Origin: Pleurocapsales cyanobacterium LEGE 06147
GTDB taxonomy: Bacteria > Cyanobacteriota > Cyanobacteriia > Cyanobacteriales > Xenococcaceae
Assembly: GCA_015207585.1 (NCBI GenBank)
Contig: JADEWQ010000004.1
Span: 1 to 64,000, forward strand
Direction of reading: 5' to 3'
Length of the DNA stretch: 64,000 nt
Shown: positions 1 through 8,979 of the stretch, piece after piece
Numbering within the stretch: position 1 is the first letter of the stretch
How the letters are laid out: each line of letters begins with the position of its first letter
The notes under the pieces: model-generated
Seen by the model: the letters and a program-made list of their open reading frames with translations, nothing else
Told to the model about the DNA's origin: nothing
Databases searched by the model: none
Position numbers and translations under genes: made by a program

Positions 1-110
1 GAGCAAAGGTAGAGTTTCGCTACACTCTGTCGAGACAGGTAAGCGACTTTGTCAAAATGCTAAACCTCAAGATATTAACTTCTTAACCTACAACACATGG
101 AGGACAAAAT

Positions 111-197
111 ATGCCAATTAATTCCTGCCCTCCGTTTCCTCCCTTCGCCAAGCTGAGTACAGCTATGGCGAGGGTCTCCACGGAGGCGGAGAGATGA
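111..197 (+). CDS. Possible 28-residue reading frame over a palindromic repeat
   Basis: An ATG at 111 follows a strong GGAGG site seven bases upstream, so it may be translated. After six residues (MPINSC) the frame runs into the palindromic repeat and stops at 195. The good ribosome site suggests that a real gene once started here and that repeat DNA replaced its body. No homology is recognised. The rest of the first 320 bases shows no other gene. Confidence 0.2.
   Translation: MPINSCPPFPPFAKLSTAMARVSTEAER
130..191. repeat. Imperfect palindromic repeat
   Basis: Two arms begin CTCCG and end CGGAG, with internal matches around TTCGCC/GGCGAG and an AGCTGAGTACAGCT centre. It is a hairpin-forming dispersed element of the sort scattered in intergenic DNA throughout this window. 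Confidence 0.55.
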
Positions 198-320
198 AAT
201 TAGGATGAAATATGAGTGTTCCTTTTGATATAAATTTGCTTTCCAACTATAGATAGACGTATTTATTCAGGAAAAATTTCTACTTTTAGATAGATTAATT
301 TTAAGCTCGGGAAAATATAC

Positions 321-662
321 ATGCTGTTAGTTCATCAAGAATATCAATCGAGTTTCGACGTGGCAATGTATTGTGCCGTCGAATGCGAACACTGTGCCGA
401 AGCCTGTATAGGCAATCCAGAAATGGTTGAATGTGCTCGTACTTGCCTCGACTGTGCCGAAATCTGTCGTACTGCGGCTACTTATATGGTTCGCGGTTCT
501 CGTTTTATTCCTCATTTAGTCAGTGCTTGTGCCGAAATTTGCCAAGCCTGCGCCCAAGAATGCGAACAATACAATGTCGAACACTGTCAAAAATGTGCCA
601 AGGCTTGTCACGAGGCAGTTGAAGCCTATCGCAAGATTGCCACAGTAGTGAGTAGTCGATAA
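321..662 (+). CDS. Cys-rich four-helix-bundle copper storage protein (Csp3/DUF326-like)
   Basis: This 113-residue protein holds 15 cysteines, nearly all spaced as CxxC or CxxxC along predicted helices (for example ECEHCAEAC, CLDCAEIC, CQKCAKAC). That pattern is typical of cytosolic Csp3 copper-storage proteins of the DUF326 family, which form tetrameric four-helix bundles and bind many Cu(I) ions in the core. There is no signal peptide, which fits the cytosolic Csp3 class rather than exported Csp1. The gene ends 31 bases before a CopB-type ATPase on the same strand, so storage and export of copper are probably expressed together. Metal specificity is inferred from family and context. Confidence 0.85.
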   Translation: MLLVHQEYQSSFDVAMYCAVECEHCAEACIGNPEMVECARTCLDCAEICRTAATYMVRGSRFIPHLVSACAEICQACAQECEQYNVEHCQKCAKACHEAVEAYRKIATVVSSR

Positions 663-693
663 CTGTAAGTTTGAGAAGGGGAAAGGCAAGGAC

Positions 694-2748
694 ATGAGAC
701 AGAAACATCAAAGTCGAGATAGTTTAAGTAAAGAACATAACGGGCACCAACATCACCAACACCATCAACATGGCGGACATGGCAAACACGCAGGACACGA
801 TCCGGAAATATTCAAACGCCGCTTTTTTATTTGTTTGATTCTGACTCTGCCTATCCTCTACTTCTCACCCCAGCTACAAACTTGGCTGAACTACGAAGCG
901 ATCGCCTTTCCTGGTTTTAACTGGATTACTCCCGTTTTGGCGATCGCCATTTATTTCTACGGCGGCTGGGTATTCCTCAAAGGTGCCTGGCACGAACTGC
1001 GGGGCAAAATAGGCATGATGACCCTAATTGCTCTAGCGATTACGGTAGCATTTGTCTATAGTCTGGCGGTTTCGTTCGGTCTGCCCGGCATGCCTTTCTA
1101 CTGGGAACTGGCAACCCTGATCGATATCATGTTGCTGGGACACTGGATTGAAATGGCTTCCGTACAGGGGGCGAGTAAAGCCTTAGAGGAACTGACCGAG
1201 TTAGTACCGACGGAGGCACACCGCATGCGTAATGGCAAGGTGGAAGATGTCCCCGTGGATGAGATTGGCGCAGACGATATTGTTTTGATCCGTCCGGGAG
1301 AACAGATTCCCAATGATGGTGAGGTAATTGAAGGAAAAACCGAGGTCGACGAGTCTTTCTTAACGGGCGAATCCCGTCCGATTCCCAAACGGGAAGGCGA
1401 TGAAGTTGTAGCGGGTTCGGTAAACAAGGAAGGGTCGATTCAAGTTCGAGTGACGCGCACTGGGGATGAAACCACCATCAACCAGATGAAGCGGTTGGTC
1501 GAAGAGGCACAAAGTTCCCGCAGTGGCTATCAAGTATTGGCAGATAAGGCGGCATATTGGTTAACCTTAATTGCGATCGCGGCAGGAACGCTCACTTTTA
1601 TTGTGTGGCTGTCGTTACAGGACTTACTCTTTGCCATCAATCGCAGCGTAACCGTTTTGGTAATTACTTGTCCCCACGCATTGGGTTTGGCGATTCCTTT
1701 AGTGATTGTCAGTGCTACCGCCCTTGCTGCCAAAAACGGCATCCTCGTCCGCAATCGGGAGGCTTTAGAGCGAGCCAAAGATATCAAAACCGTCGCCTTC
1801 GATAAGACAGGAACGCTCACGGAAGGAAAATTTGGGGTACAGAATATTTACACGGAAGATTTAGAGGAAATGGAAGCTTTGGCGATCGCGGCAGCTTTAG
1901 AAACTCCCTCCGAACATTCTTTAGCTAATGCGATCGCCCGAGAGGCGGAAAATCGCGAACTCGATCTTCCCCCAATGAGTGATTTCAATACGGTAACGGG
2001 TAGGGGCGTAGAAGGGAAAGTTAACGGAAAATTGTACCGCATCGGTCGTCCCGAATGGGTACAAGAGCAGAATGTGCAGTTGCCCGCTTCTTTACAACGA
2101 GGTTTAGACAAGGCTGACGAGCGGGGCGAAAGTGCGGTGGTCTTGATGGACGAAGAAAAGGCGATCGCCGTCATCTCTATGGCAGATCGAGTCAGGGAAA
2201 GAGCCAGACAAGCGATCGAGCAGTTGCAACAAAAGAATATTCAAACGGTGATGGTTACAGGGGATGCCGAAGCCGTTGCCAAAACCGTCGCCCGCGAGTT
2301 GGGCATCGATCGCTATTATGCTCGCGTGTTGCCGGAGGATAAAGTTAAGATCGTCCAACAGCTCAAACAGGAAGGAGCGGCTGCCTTTGTCGGCGATGGT
2401 ATCAACGATGCGGCTGCCTTGCTGGAAGCCAATATCGGGATCGCGATCGGTGCGGGGACGAATGTGGCGATCGAATCGGCTGACTTGGTGTTGATCGAAG
2501 ACGATCCCCTAGATGCAGTCAAAGCCCTCAATCTCGCCCAGAAAACCTACAGCAAGATGATTCAAAACCTGTTTTGGGCAACCGGATACAACGTTATCGC
2601 CATTCCTCTGGCGGCTGGCGTAGCCTATGCTTGGGGAATTTTACTCTCTCCGGCGGTGGGAGCTTTATTGATGAGTCTTTCTACGGTAATTGTGGCGATT
2701 AATGCTGTATTGTTGCGTCGAACAAAATTAGCAGAGAAGAGTTCATAA
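694..2748 (+). CDS. copB: Copper-translocating P1B-type ATPase, CopB class
   Basis: This 684-residue heavy-metal P-type ATPase exports copper across the inner membrane. The N-terminus is a His-rich tail (about residues 17-35, with HHQHHQH) instead of a CxxC HMA domain. Later motifs are the actuator TGES (224-227), the membrane metal site CPH (326-328), the phosphorylated Asp in DKTGT (D370), the hinge GDGIND (567-572) and a last-helix MSLST. CPH plus a His-rich tail marks the P1B-3 (CopB) subgroup, linked in characterised members to Cu(II) or Cu(I) transport. A purine-rich ribosome site (GGCAAGGA) precedes the ATG. It follows the Cys-rich storage protein closely, probably in one operon. Confidence 0.93.
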   Translation: MRQKHQSRDSLSKEHNGHQHHQHHQHGGHGKHAGHDPEIFKRRFFICLILTLPILYFSPQLQTWLNYEAIAFPGFNWITPVLAIAIYFYGGWVFLKGAWHELRGKIGMMTLIALAITVAFVYSLAVSFGLPGMPFYWELATLIDIMLLGHWIEMASVQGASKALEELTELVPTEAHRMRNGKVEDVPVDEIGADDIVLIRPGEQIPNDGEVIEGKTEVDESFLTGESRPIPKREGDEVVAGSVNKEGSIQVRVTRTGDETTINQMKRLVEEAQSSRSGYQVLADKAAYWLTLIAIAAGTLTFIVWLSLQDLLFAINRSVTVLVITCPHALGLAIPLVIVSATALAAKNGILVRNREALERAKDIKTVAFDKTGTLTEGKFGVQNIYTEDLEEMEALAIAAALETPSEHSLANAIAREAENRELDLPPMSDFNTVTGRGVEGKVNGKLYRIGRPEWVQEQNVQLPASLQRGLDKADERGESAVVLMDEEKAIAVISMADRVRERARQAIEQLQQKNIQTVMVTGDAEAVAKTVARELGIDRYYARVLPEDKVKIVQQLKQEGAAAFVGDGINDAAALLEANIGIAIGAGTNVAIESADLVLIEDDPLDAVKALNLAQKTYSKMIQNLFWATGYNVIAIPLAAGVAYAWGILLSPAVGALLMSLSTVIVAINAVLLRRTKLAEKSS

Positions 2749-2835
2749 CAATTCAAAATTAATACCCCATATCTAAAGACCGTCGGTCGAGACAGCTCAA
2801 AGATAATCTGAACGGAGACAGAGGAGATAGATCTG

Positions 2836-4602
2836 ATGTCATTGATCCAGCTTTCGTACAAAGCGTCACTGTTACTGGCTGCATTCGTAATATCAATGCC
2901 TGCCACCGAGACAAACGCACAGCTATTCCAGCTAGGAACGGCTACGACACCTGCTGCTGAGACAAACGTGCAGCCAGCCAAACTAGGCGAACTGGGCACG
3001 GTCGATTTCCCCACGTCCTGCTCTGAAGATGCCCAGGCGCACTTTCTGCGTGGCGTGGCGGCACTGCATTCCTTCTGGTACTCGGTGGCGAGCGATGAGT
3101 TCCGCGAGTCCAGGCGAATCGATCCGAACTGTATGATGGGGTACTGGGGTGAGGCAATGGCGCATGACCATCCAATCTGGGGCGATCCGCAAGAGACAGA
3201 AGCGGCGCGGCAGGTTTTGACCGAGATCCGCATCACACCGGAGCTGACACCACGCGAGCGTGCTTATATCAACGCCGTCAAGGTGCTGTACGGTGAGGGC
3301 GATAAAGCTGCTCGCGATCGGGCATACTCCGCTACAATGGAAAAAATCTACCGAGAGTATCCGGAGGATGAAGATGCGGCACTCTTCTATGCACTTTCGT
3401 TGATGGGGATGATTCAGCCGGGAGACCCTAACAGCTTGCAAACTCGTTTGCGTGCGGGTGAAATCGCTTCAGAAGTTTTCAAAAACAATCCCAATCACCC
3501 CGGCGCGGCACACTATGTTATCCATGCCTATGACGATCCCGAACATGCCATCAAAGCACTCGATGCCGCACGGCGTTACGCCAAAATCGCCCCCGCAGCT
3601 CCCCATGCCCTGCACATGCCTTCGCACATCTTCCTGCAACTAGGGATGTGGTCAGAAGCCGCCGCCTCAAACGAAGCCGCGTGGGCTACCGCGGATATCC
3701 AGGAAAAGCCCAAAGACCGTCCGGTCAACGCCAGCGACTTAGAGGGTTACCACAGCCTGCACTGGCTGAACTACATCTATCTACAACAAGGTCGCTACAG
3801 CGATGCCAGAGAGTTGCTGGCGCGGATGCGAAAGGAGCTAGCCGAATCCACGTCCGATAACCCGATGCAGCTCTACTATGCCGCTTACACCTACGCTCAT
3901 ATGGCAGCGGCTTTTGCGGTCGAAACCGAACGCTGGAATTTGGCAGAAGAACTATTTCAGCCGTTGCAAGCCCTAATGCAAGCGAATTCCCCGACCGGGG
4001 GCAAACCGCAGCTACCCCAAAGTACCGCTATCCAAGCCGCTTTGGTGTCGTTGCAAACATTACCCGCGTTTGTGCGCGGTCTAGCGGCAGCCATGCAAGG
4101 TTCAGCAGATGCCAATCAGAGCATTGCCCAGTTGCAAACCATTGCCCAGCAGTACTCCGGTAAGCAGGAACCAGCCCTGGCACAAGCACTGAAAAAACTA
4201 GAGATTCAAAGCCTGGAAGTAGCTGCTAGCAGTAGTGCTTCCAAAGGCGATTTTAACAAAGCCATCGAAACGATGAAAGAAGCAACTGCCCTAGAAGAAT
4301 CACTATCGCCGCCTTTGGGTCCGCCGGAACTGATTAAGCCCTCCCACGAGTTGTTCGGCGAGATCCTCTTGCGTGCAGACCGTTTCGAAGAAGCCGCAGC
4401 GCAGTTTGCGACCTCGCTCCGCAGACACGAGAATCGCGCGCGTTCCCTGTTGGGCGCGGCACGCGCTGCCGCTCAGAGTGGAGACACACAAGATGCGGCT
4501 AACGCTTATGCCCAACTCATACGTCAGTGGCAGCCAAGCGACGCGCGGTTGCCGGAACTGCGTGAGGCAAGAGATTACCTAAAAAATAAGGAGGGCAGAT
4601 AA
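2836..4602 (+). CDS. Exported tetratricopeptide-repeat protein
   Basis: A 588-residue protein beginning with a hydrophobic signal-like segment (LLLAAFVISMP, about residues 12-22). The body is rich in TPR-like helix pairs, for example near residues 75-105 (HSFWYSVASDEF, MMGYWGEAMAHD) and repeatedly to the C-terminus (AALEDLA-type and GARAAAQSGD stretches). It belongs to a family I recognise only as conserved TPR proteins; no enzymatic motif is visible. Near the N-terminus an ETN(A/V)QxxxLG segment is tandemly duplicated. Codons are noticeably GC-richer than in neighbouring genes, suggesting lateral acquisition. A GAGGAG ribosome site precedes the ATG. The position after copB suggests a metal-related role, which is unproven. 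Confidence 0.75.
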   Translation: MSLIQLSYKASLLLAAFVISMPATETNAQLFQLGTATTPAAETNVQPAKLGELGTVDFPTSCSEDAQAHFLRGVAALHSFWYSVASDEFRESRRIDPNCMMGYWGEAMAHDHPIWGDPQETEAARQVLTEIRITPELTPRERAYINAVKVLYGEGDKAARDRAYSATMEKIYREYPEDEDAALFYALSLMGMIQPGDPNSLQTRLRAGEIASEVFKNNPNHPGAAHYVIHAYDDPEHAIKALDAARRYAKIAPAAPHALHMPSHIFLQLGMWSEAAASNEAAWATADIQEKPKDRPVNASDLEGYHSLHWLNYIYLQQGRYSDARELLARMRKELAESTSDNPMQLYYAAYTYAHMAAAFAVETERWNLAEELFQPLQALMQANSPTGGKPQLPQSTAIQAALVSLQTLPAFVRGLAAAMQGSADANQSIAQLQTIAQQYSGKQEPALAQALKKLEIQSLEVAASSSASKGDFNKAIETMKEATALEESLSPPLGPPELIKPSHELFGEILLRADRFEEAAAQFATSLRRHENRARSLLGAARAAAQSGDTQDAANAYAQLIRQWQPSDARLPELREARDYLKNKEGR

Positions 4603-4746
4603 ATGTCGAAATACGTTTTTAAAAATCCTTTTATTCATTTGACATCTCCAAATTATCGCCACAGTAAAATTGGGTTTATGGGTAAAAAAATTTAGGCTGG
4701 TTCTATACTCTCAAACCGCTACTACAAAAATCAGTTAATTCTTACA

Positions 4747-6465
4747 ATGAATCTTCCTGTCGATAAACTCCCCAATGATAATCTTTTGGTTCGACCAATA
4801 CATACTGCTGTCAAAGGAAGAGCTAGATATAAAGTCAAGGGACTGCATCAAGAAGAAGCTCTCAAAAAATATCTTGAATGTAAATTGTCAGAAGAGGACG
4901 GAATCGCGCAAGTTCGTGCTAATCATGTTACGGGAAATGTTCTGGTTATTTTCCATTCAGATATAAGCACAAATGCGATCGCCTTACTTCTCCAAGGCAT
5001 TATCTTAGATTACAGAAAAGAGGTTGGAAAACTATCTATAAAAACAGTTGAGAGTGGCACAGCACTAGAAAAAGCCAAAAATTTAACTATAAATCAACAA
5101 AAATTAGATCGGCAAAAAGCTTGCGATCGCGAGCAAGAAATTACACCTTGGCATGTATGGTCGGTAGATTCTGTGATTACTGAATTTAATACCTCACCAG
5201 TATCGGGGTTATCGAGTGTATCTGCTCGCGAAAAGCTAAAGCAATATGGGCTAAATGTTCTACCTCAAACCACTTATCGTTCCAAGCTCAGTATTTTGCT
5301 CGAACAGTTCAAATCCCTTCCCGTAGCATTTCTTACAGTCGCCGCCGGATTATCCCTTGCTACTGGAGGATTGGCTGATGCTGCAGTAATTCTAGGTGTT
5401 GTCGTCACCAATGCTGTTATTGGTTATGCCACTGAAAGCCAATCAGAAAAGATTATTAACAAAACTTCAGTTAATAAATCATCTGCTCTTGTTATCCGAG
5501 ATAGTAATTTACAAGAAATAGATGCTCAAAAAGTTGTTGCAGGAGATATTCTCGTTCTCAAACTTGGCAATTATGTAGCGGCAGATGCCAGACTCATAGA
5601 AGCAAATCGCCTCAGCATTGATGAATCTGCACTTTTTGGTAAAAACTTGCCAGTTGTTAAAACCTCTGAAACCCTTACGGTGCAGGATATTCCTCTCGAT
5701 CGGCGCGTGAATATGGTCTATAAGGGAACTGTAGTCACTGGAGGACAAGGCGTTGCTGTGGTTGTGGCAACCGGAGAAGATACTCTCAGAAGCAAAAGCC
5801 AAGCAATTCTGTCCCAAACGTCTACGCGGCAACAATTAGTACGAGTGACCGGACAACGGGTGCTGATTTCAGGAGTTATTGGCACCCTCGTTCTGGGTAC
5901 TTTACTGCTGCACAAATATGGTCTTGACGCGAAAATTTTGCTGGCAATTCAGAAGCTGCACGCGCCAATTAGCGATCGCATCATGCTTGGCATAACTTAT
6001 TTAGGTGAGCCAGGAGCGTTGCTGTTGATTTGTTTGGGTTTAGGAATGGGACCTTTGTTTGATAACCGTCGTCCCCAAGCAACTACCTTGGCTATGGCTG
6101 CACTCAGCTCCTTTAGTTTAAATTATTGGCTAAAAATGTTATTTGGTAGGGCACGTCCAGAATTATGGAATCGAATCATTGATGTGAGTTTACACAGCTT
6201 TCCTAGCGGACACGCCATGATGTCAACGGTAATTTACGGCTTTCTAAGCTATATGCTGGCAAAGCAGTTCCCTAAATGGCGGAGACAGATTTTTATCTCT
6301 GCTGCCGTCTTAATTGCTGCAATCGGTTTTAGTCGGCTTTACTTAGGCGTACACTGGCCCACCGATGTAGTAGCTGGCTATGCCGCAGGTTTAATGTGGT
6401 TGATAGTCTGTATTCTTATCTTGGAAATGCAGCAACAATATCGCTCGTTACCAGAAGCAGGCTGA
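4747..6465 (+). CDS. Chimera: HMA-like and truncated P-type ATPase front half fused to PAP2 phosphatase
   Basis: One 572-residue frame joins two families. Residues about 15-90 resemble the heavy-metal-associated fold without a CxxC. Residues about 140-390 match the N-terminal region, first membrane hairpin and actuator domain of cation P-type ATPases (SVDSVITEF, KYGLNVLP-like, VVAGDILVL, VVATGEDT). The actuator loop normally reading TGES is FGKN (297-300), and there is no DKTGT or GDGxND anywhere. The C-terminal part is a PAP2 lipid-phosphatase domain with its complete active site: K463-P471 (KMLFGRARP), PSGH (486-489) and SR-x5-H-x3-D (S529 to D540). ATP-driven pumping is therefore impossible; phosphatase activity on a membrane phospholipid or polyprenyl pyrophosphate is plausible. 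Confidence 0.85.
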   Translation: MNLPVDKLPNDNLLVRPIHTAVKGRARYKVKGLHQEEALKKYLECKLSEEDGIAQVRANHVTGNVLVIFHSDISTNAIALLLQGIILDYRKEVGKLSIKTVESGTALEKAKNLTINQQKLDRQKACDREQEITPWHVWSVDSVITEFNTSPVSGLSSVSAREKLKQYGLNVLPQTTYRSKLSILLEQFKSLPVAFLTVAAGLSLATGGLADAAVILGVVVTNAVIGYATESQSEKIINKTSVNKSSALVIRDSNLQEIDAQKVVAGDILVLKLGNYVAADARLIEANRLSIDESALFGKNLPVVKTSETLTVQDIPLDRRVNMVYKGTVVTGGQGVAVVVATGEDTLRSKSQAILSQTSTRQQLVRVTGQRVLISGVIGTLVLGTLLLHKYGLDAKILLAIQKLHAPISDRIMLGITYLGEPGALLLICLGLGMGPLFDNRRPQATTLAMAALSSFSLNYWLKMLFGRARPELWNRIIDVSLHSFPSGHAMMSTVIYGFLSYMLAKQFPKWRRQIFISAAVLIAAIGFSRLYLGVHWPTDVVAGYAAGLMWLIVCILILEMQQQYRSLPEAG

Positions 6466-6628
6466 AATTTCATTTATAACAGCAAAGTCGTTAAAAGTGC
6501 TGATTTTAATATCTTTTTCAGATATATCAACCAAAATCGCGATCGCTATCCCTTGACTTTAGCAACATATATGTTGCTAAACTAACCAACAATAACTTAA
6601 ACAACTTTTTTGTTGTTTAACTCCCTAG

Positions 6629-6778
6629 AGATCTTGTGAGACAGTAAATTGTGCTTACAAGGTGGCGGTCGGCATGGGTAAAAACAAGGAGAACTCCGAA
6701 GTACCATTCTGTGCCGGAATATCAATGCTACTAGCTCAGTATCTCTCAGGACAACTGAAGTTTAAACCAAAGCAGTAA
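6629..6778 (+). other. Open stretch, possible gene remnant; rest of intergenic region
   Basis: The 320-base gap before the flavoprotein gene holds a stop-free stretch of 49 codons with an internal ATG at 6674, coding protein-like sequence (PFCAGISMLLAQYLSG). I do not recognise it. It ends 10 bases before the next gene, so it could be a short upstream ORF or the tail of a lost gene. Upstream of it, AT-rich inverted motifs (CAACATATATGTTG-like) are visible. Confidence 0.25.
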
Positions 6779-6788
6779 GACTAAAACT

Positions 6789-7739
6789 ATGGACTACTTT
6801 GATTATGACGTTGTCATTATTGGTGGCGGACCAGCAGGTTGTACTTGTGCCCTCTATACGGCACGCTCTGACCTAAAAACAGTCATCCTCGACAAAAATC
6901 CGGCGGCTGGAGCTTTAGCTATTACCCATAAGATAGCTAACTATCCTGGCGTGCGGGGCGAGGTAGGTGGAGATGAACTGCTTAAAGTAATGCGCGAGCA
7001 AGCGATTGAATTTGGTGCTGATTACAAGCGAGCACAGGTTTTTGGGATCGATGTCAGCGATTCCCAGAAAAAAGTCTATACCCCAGAGGGTACGTTTAGG
7101 TGCCGCGCTCTCGTACTTGCTTCCGGCGCAATGGGTCGGGTTGCCTCAATTCCTGGCGAATCCGAGTACTTAGGTCGGGGAGTGAGTTACTGTGCTACCT
7201 GCGATGGAGCTTTTATGCGCGAGCGCGAAGTGGTTGTAGTCGGCAGCAGCGAAGAGGCTATTGAAGAAGCCCACGTACTCACGAAGTTTGCTGCTAAAAT
7301 CCACTGGGTCACTCCTAAAGACCCGGCAACCCTCGACGGTCATGCCGAGAAACTACTGGCTCATCAGTCGGTCAAACTTTGGAGCAAGACTCGCCTGCTG
7401 AAAATCGACGGTGAAGAAAGCGGTGTTACGGCTGTCGAGGTACTTCCCAAAGGTCGAGAGCCAATCTCAATCGCTCCGGTTGAAGGTGTATTCATCTATC
7501 TGCAAGGTGCCAAACCGATTACCGATTTTCTGGGCGGTCAGATCGAACTGAAACCGGATGGTGGGGTTAAGGTCGATGAGATGATGCAAACTAACATACC
7601 AGGGGTTTGGGCAATTGGAGATATCCGCAACACACCTTTTAAACAGGCAGTAGTCGCCGCTTCAGACGGTTGTGTTGCTGCGATGGCGATTGACCGCTAC
7701 CTGAATCAGCGGAAGAATATCAAACCCGACTGGAGTTGA
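6789..7739 (+). CDS. Thioredoxin-reductase-like disulfide oxidoreductase lacking NADPH motifs (DDOR-like)
   Basis: A 316-residue low-molecular-weight thioredoxin reductase fold. FAD binding is shown by GGGPAG (about 12-17) and the C-terminal GVWAIGDI; the redox-active pair is C135-A-T-C138. The NADPH half is changed: the usual GGGDSAxEEA reads GSSEEAIEEA, and the HRRxxxR arm that grips the NADPH phosphate is absent (KIHWVTPKDP). Cyanobacteria are known to contain thioredoxin-reductase relatives of this sort, described as diflavin-linked disulfide oxidoreductases (DDOR, for example Slr0600) or ferredoxin-dependent types. Assignment here is by these missing motifs. It stands alone, with DUF2949 downstream. 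Confidence 0.8.
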   Translation: MDYFDYDVVIIGGGPAGCTCALYTARSDLKTVILDKNPAAGALAITHKIANYPGVRGEVGGDELLKVMREQAIEFGADYKRAQVFGIDVSDSQKKVYTPEGTFRCRALVLASGAMGRVASIPGESEYLGRGVSYCATCDGAFMREREVVVVGSSEEAIEEAHVLTKFAAKIHWVTPKDPATLDGHAEKLLAHQSVKLWSKTRLLKIDGEESGVTAVEVLPKGREPISIAPVEGVFIYLQGAKPITDFLGGQIELKPDGGVKVDEMMQTNIPGVWAIGDIRNTPFKQAVVAASDGCVAAMAIDRYLNQRKNIKPDWS

Positions 7740-7808
7740 TGTCCCGTTCGCAACTAGGTAGCTTCGTGTCAAGACTAGAAAGCTATTACTTCAAAAAGGA
7801 TTGAAACC

Positions 7809-8000
7809 ATGGAGTGGTGCAAAGATAATCCCAAGTTAACTCAATTTTTACAGGAAGAGCTGAAGATTGCACCTGTAGCGATCGAGATGGCTCAACGTCT
7901 ATGTCAACAGCAGCTCGGTTCAATGCCTATTATTCTCTGGCAGCATGGAGTTTTGTCCCTCAGCCAGTTAGAACAAACTTGGGACTGGTTAGAAAGGTAA
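7809..8000 (+). CDS. DUF2949 family small protein
   Basis: This 63-residue cyanobacterial protein has the pattern of DUF2949: FLQEELKI near the start, a central helix and a C-terminal LWQHGVLSLSQLEQTWDWLE. The family is conserved in cyanobacteria but its function is unknown. An AAAAGGA ribosome site lies upstream. It follows the flavoprotein gene by about 70 bases on the same strand and may share its transcript. Confidence 0.75.
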   Translation: MEWCKDNPKLTQFLQEELKIAPVAIEMAQRLCQQQLGSMPIILWQHGVLSLSQLEQTWDWLER

Positions 8001-8093
8001 TAATGATGATAATACTGCAGTTGAAACTATTATTATATGAAGATTTGGTGTCTATGAGTGTAAACCCTGCCCTCGCTTTCGGCGCGAGGTACG

Positions 8094-8155
8094 AGCGAAC
8101 CTCTCTCACGCTTTACCATATTGGGTAGAAGCGGAGGATCCCCGCGAGGTTCGCT
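8094..8155. repeat. Inverted-repeat element
   Basis: AGCGAACCTC (8094-8103) and GAGGTTCGCT (8146-8155) are perfect 10-base inverted arms around a 42-base centre. It lies in the 334-base space between two convergent genes and looks like another small palindromic dispersed element. Confidence 0.6.
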
Positions 8156-8204
8156 AAATCCTGCTAACAAACAATACTTTGATGATTCAATGGCAATTAA
8201 CAAA

Positions 8205-8243
8205 GCGTATCTTTCTGGGAAAAGATACGCTAAGATTTGTTTT
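8205..8243 (+). terminator. Stem-loop terminator candidate
   Basis: GCGTATCTTT and AAAGATACGC pair perfectly over 10 bases around a 6-base loop, followed a few bases later by a run of seven T. It sits between the convergent DUF2949 and DUF2267 genes. Confidence 0.6.
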
Positions 8244-8334
8244 TTTACTAAAGACGCTCGGGCAGAAAAAATAAAGCTATAGTCTGCTACGTTTTTGTGC
8301 AGACGGAATTTAATATCTTAGAGATAGCCACTGA

Positions 8335-8877
8335 TTAAGCTTGGTCCCAAAGCTCTTTTACTCTACCTTCAGGAAGCCATTGGGCGATTTCCTGAATTCG
8401 CTCTTCGGAAAGTTCTTCTTTAGTTGCAGAAAACACTGCTTTAACGGCTTTATCTCGATCCAAGTTTTTCGGGAATCCTCCTTCATTAGCAACTCGGAAG
8501 AGGAAGCGATCGGAGTCGATTTTAAAGATTCCAGGACCGTGCCAGGGTGGACGTACCCGACTTAAAAATCCTACGATTGGATTGGTATCTTTCCAAAGCT
8601 CGGCAATTTCCATCTGAAGAGCTTTCTCATCTGTAGGTACCGCCTCTTCATGCAGTTCTGACTCAACGCGATCGGCAGTTTCGGTAGTCATTACATCTCG
8701 CATAACACGAAAAACGACTTCGGTAAAGTCTCTCGCATCGTATAGATCTGCAAACCCTCCTTGAACCATGACCTTTTCCAAAAAAGAGCGATGTTCGTCG
8801 GCGATCGCAGTTCGAGAATCTTCTATTTCCGTTGGATCGACTTCGGGAATATTTTTTCTATATACTTCATCTGACAT
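8335..8877 (-). CDS. DUF2267 domain protein
   Basis: An 180-residue acidic soluble protein whose residues about 40-75 (DAxDFTEVVFRVMRDVMT, ETADRVESELH) match DUF2267, a helical family of unknown function found in stress-associated gene sets. I start it at the ATG at 8877 because AAGGAAATAACC precedes it; the frame extends 20 codons further upstream but without family similarity. A C-terminal part (FLSRVRPPW, PGIFKIDSDRFLFRV) continues the domain. It reads in the same direction as the upstream RuBisCO-like gene with about 100 bases between them. Confidence 0.75.
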   Translation of the reverse strand: MSDEVYRKNIPEVDPTEIEDSRTAIADEHRSFLEKVMVQGGFADLYDARDFTEVVFRVMRDVMTTETADRVESELHEEAVPTDEKALQMEIAELWKDTNPIVGFLSRVRPPWHGPGIFKIDSDRFLFRVANEGGFPKNLDRDKAVKAVFSATKEELSEERIQEIAQWLPEGRVKELWDQA

Positions 8878-8979
8878 GGTTATTTCCTTGTATTTTATCA
8901 ATATTGAGCAATTACCCTTACTCGTGTAACTTCGCACAAGTCAAAAACGTTAGCATCTACCAGAAGTTTGAGAGGTTGA

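Noticed and set aside
1098-2531. Several minus-strand frames opposite copB
   Set aside because: They are complements of the strongly coding copB gene with no motif or ribosome site of their own.
2625-3236. A 203-residue minus-strand frame across the copB end
   Set aside because: It overlaps two well-supported plus-strand genes and has a Ser/Cys-rich antisense composition.
4747-6465. A working copper or calcium ATPase
   Set aside because: No DKTGT, no GDGxND, and TGES is FGKN, so it cannot pump.
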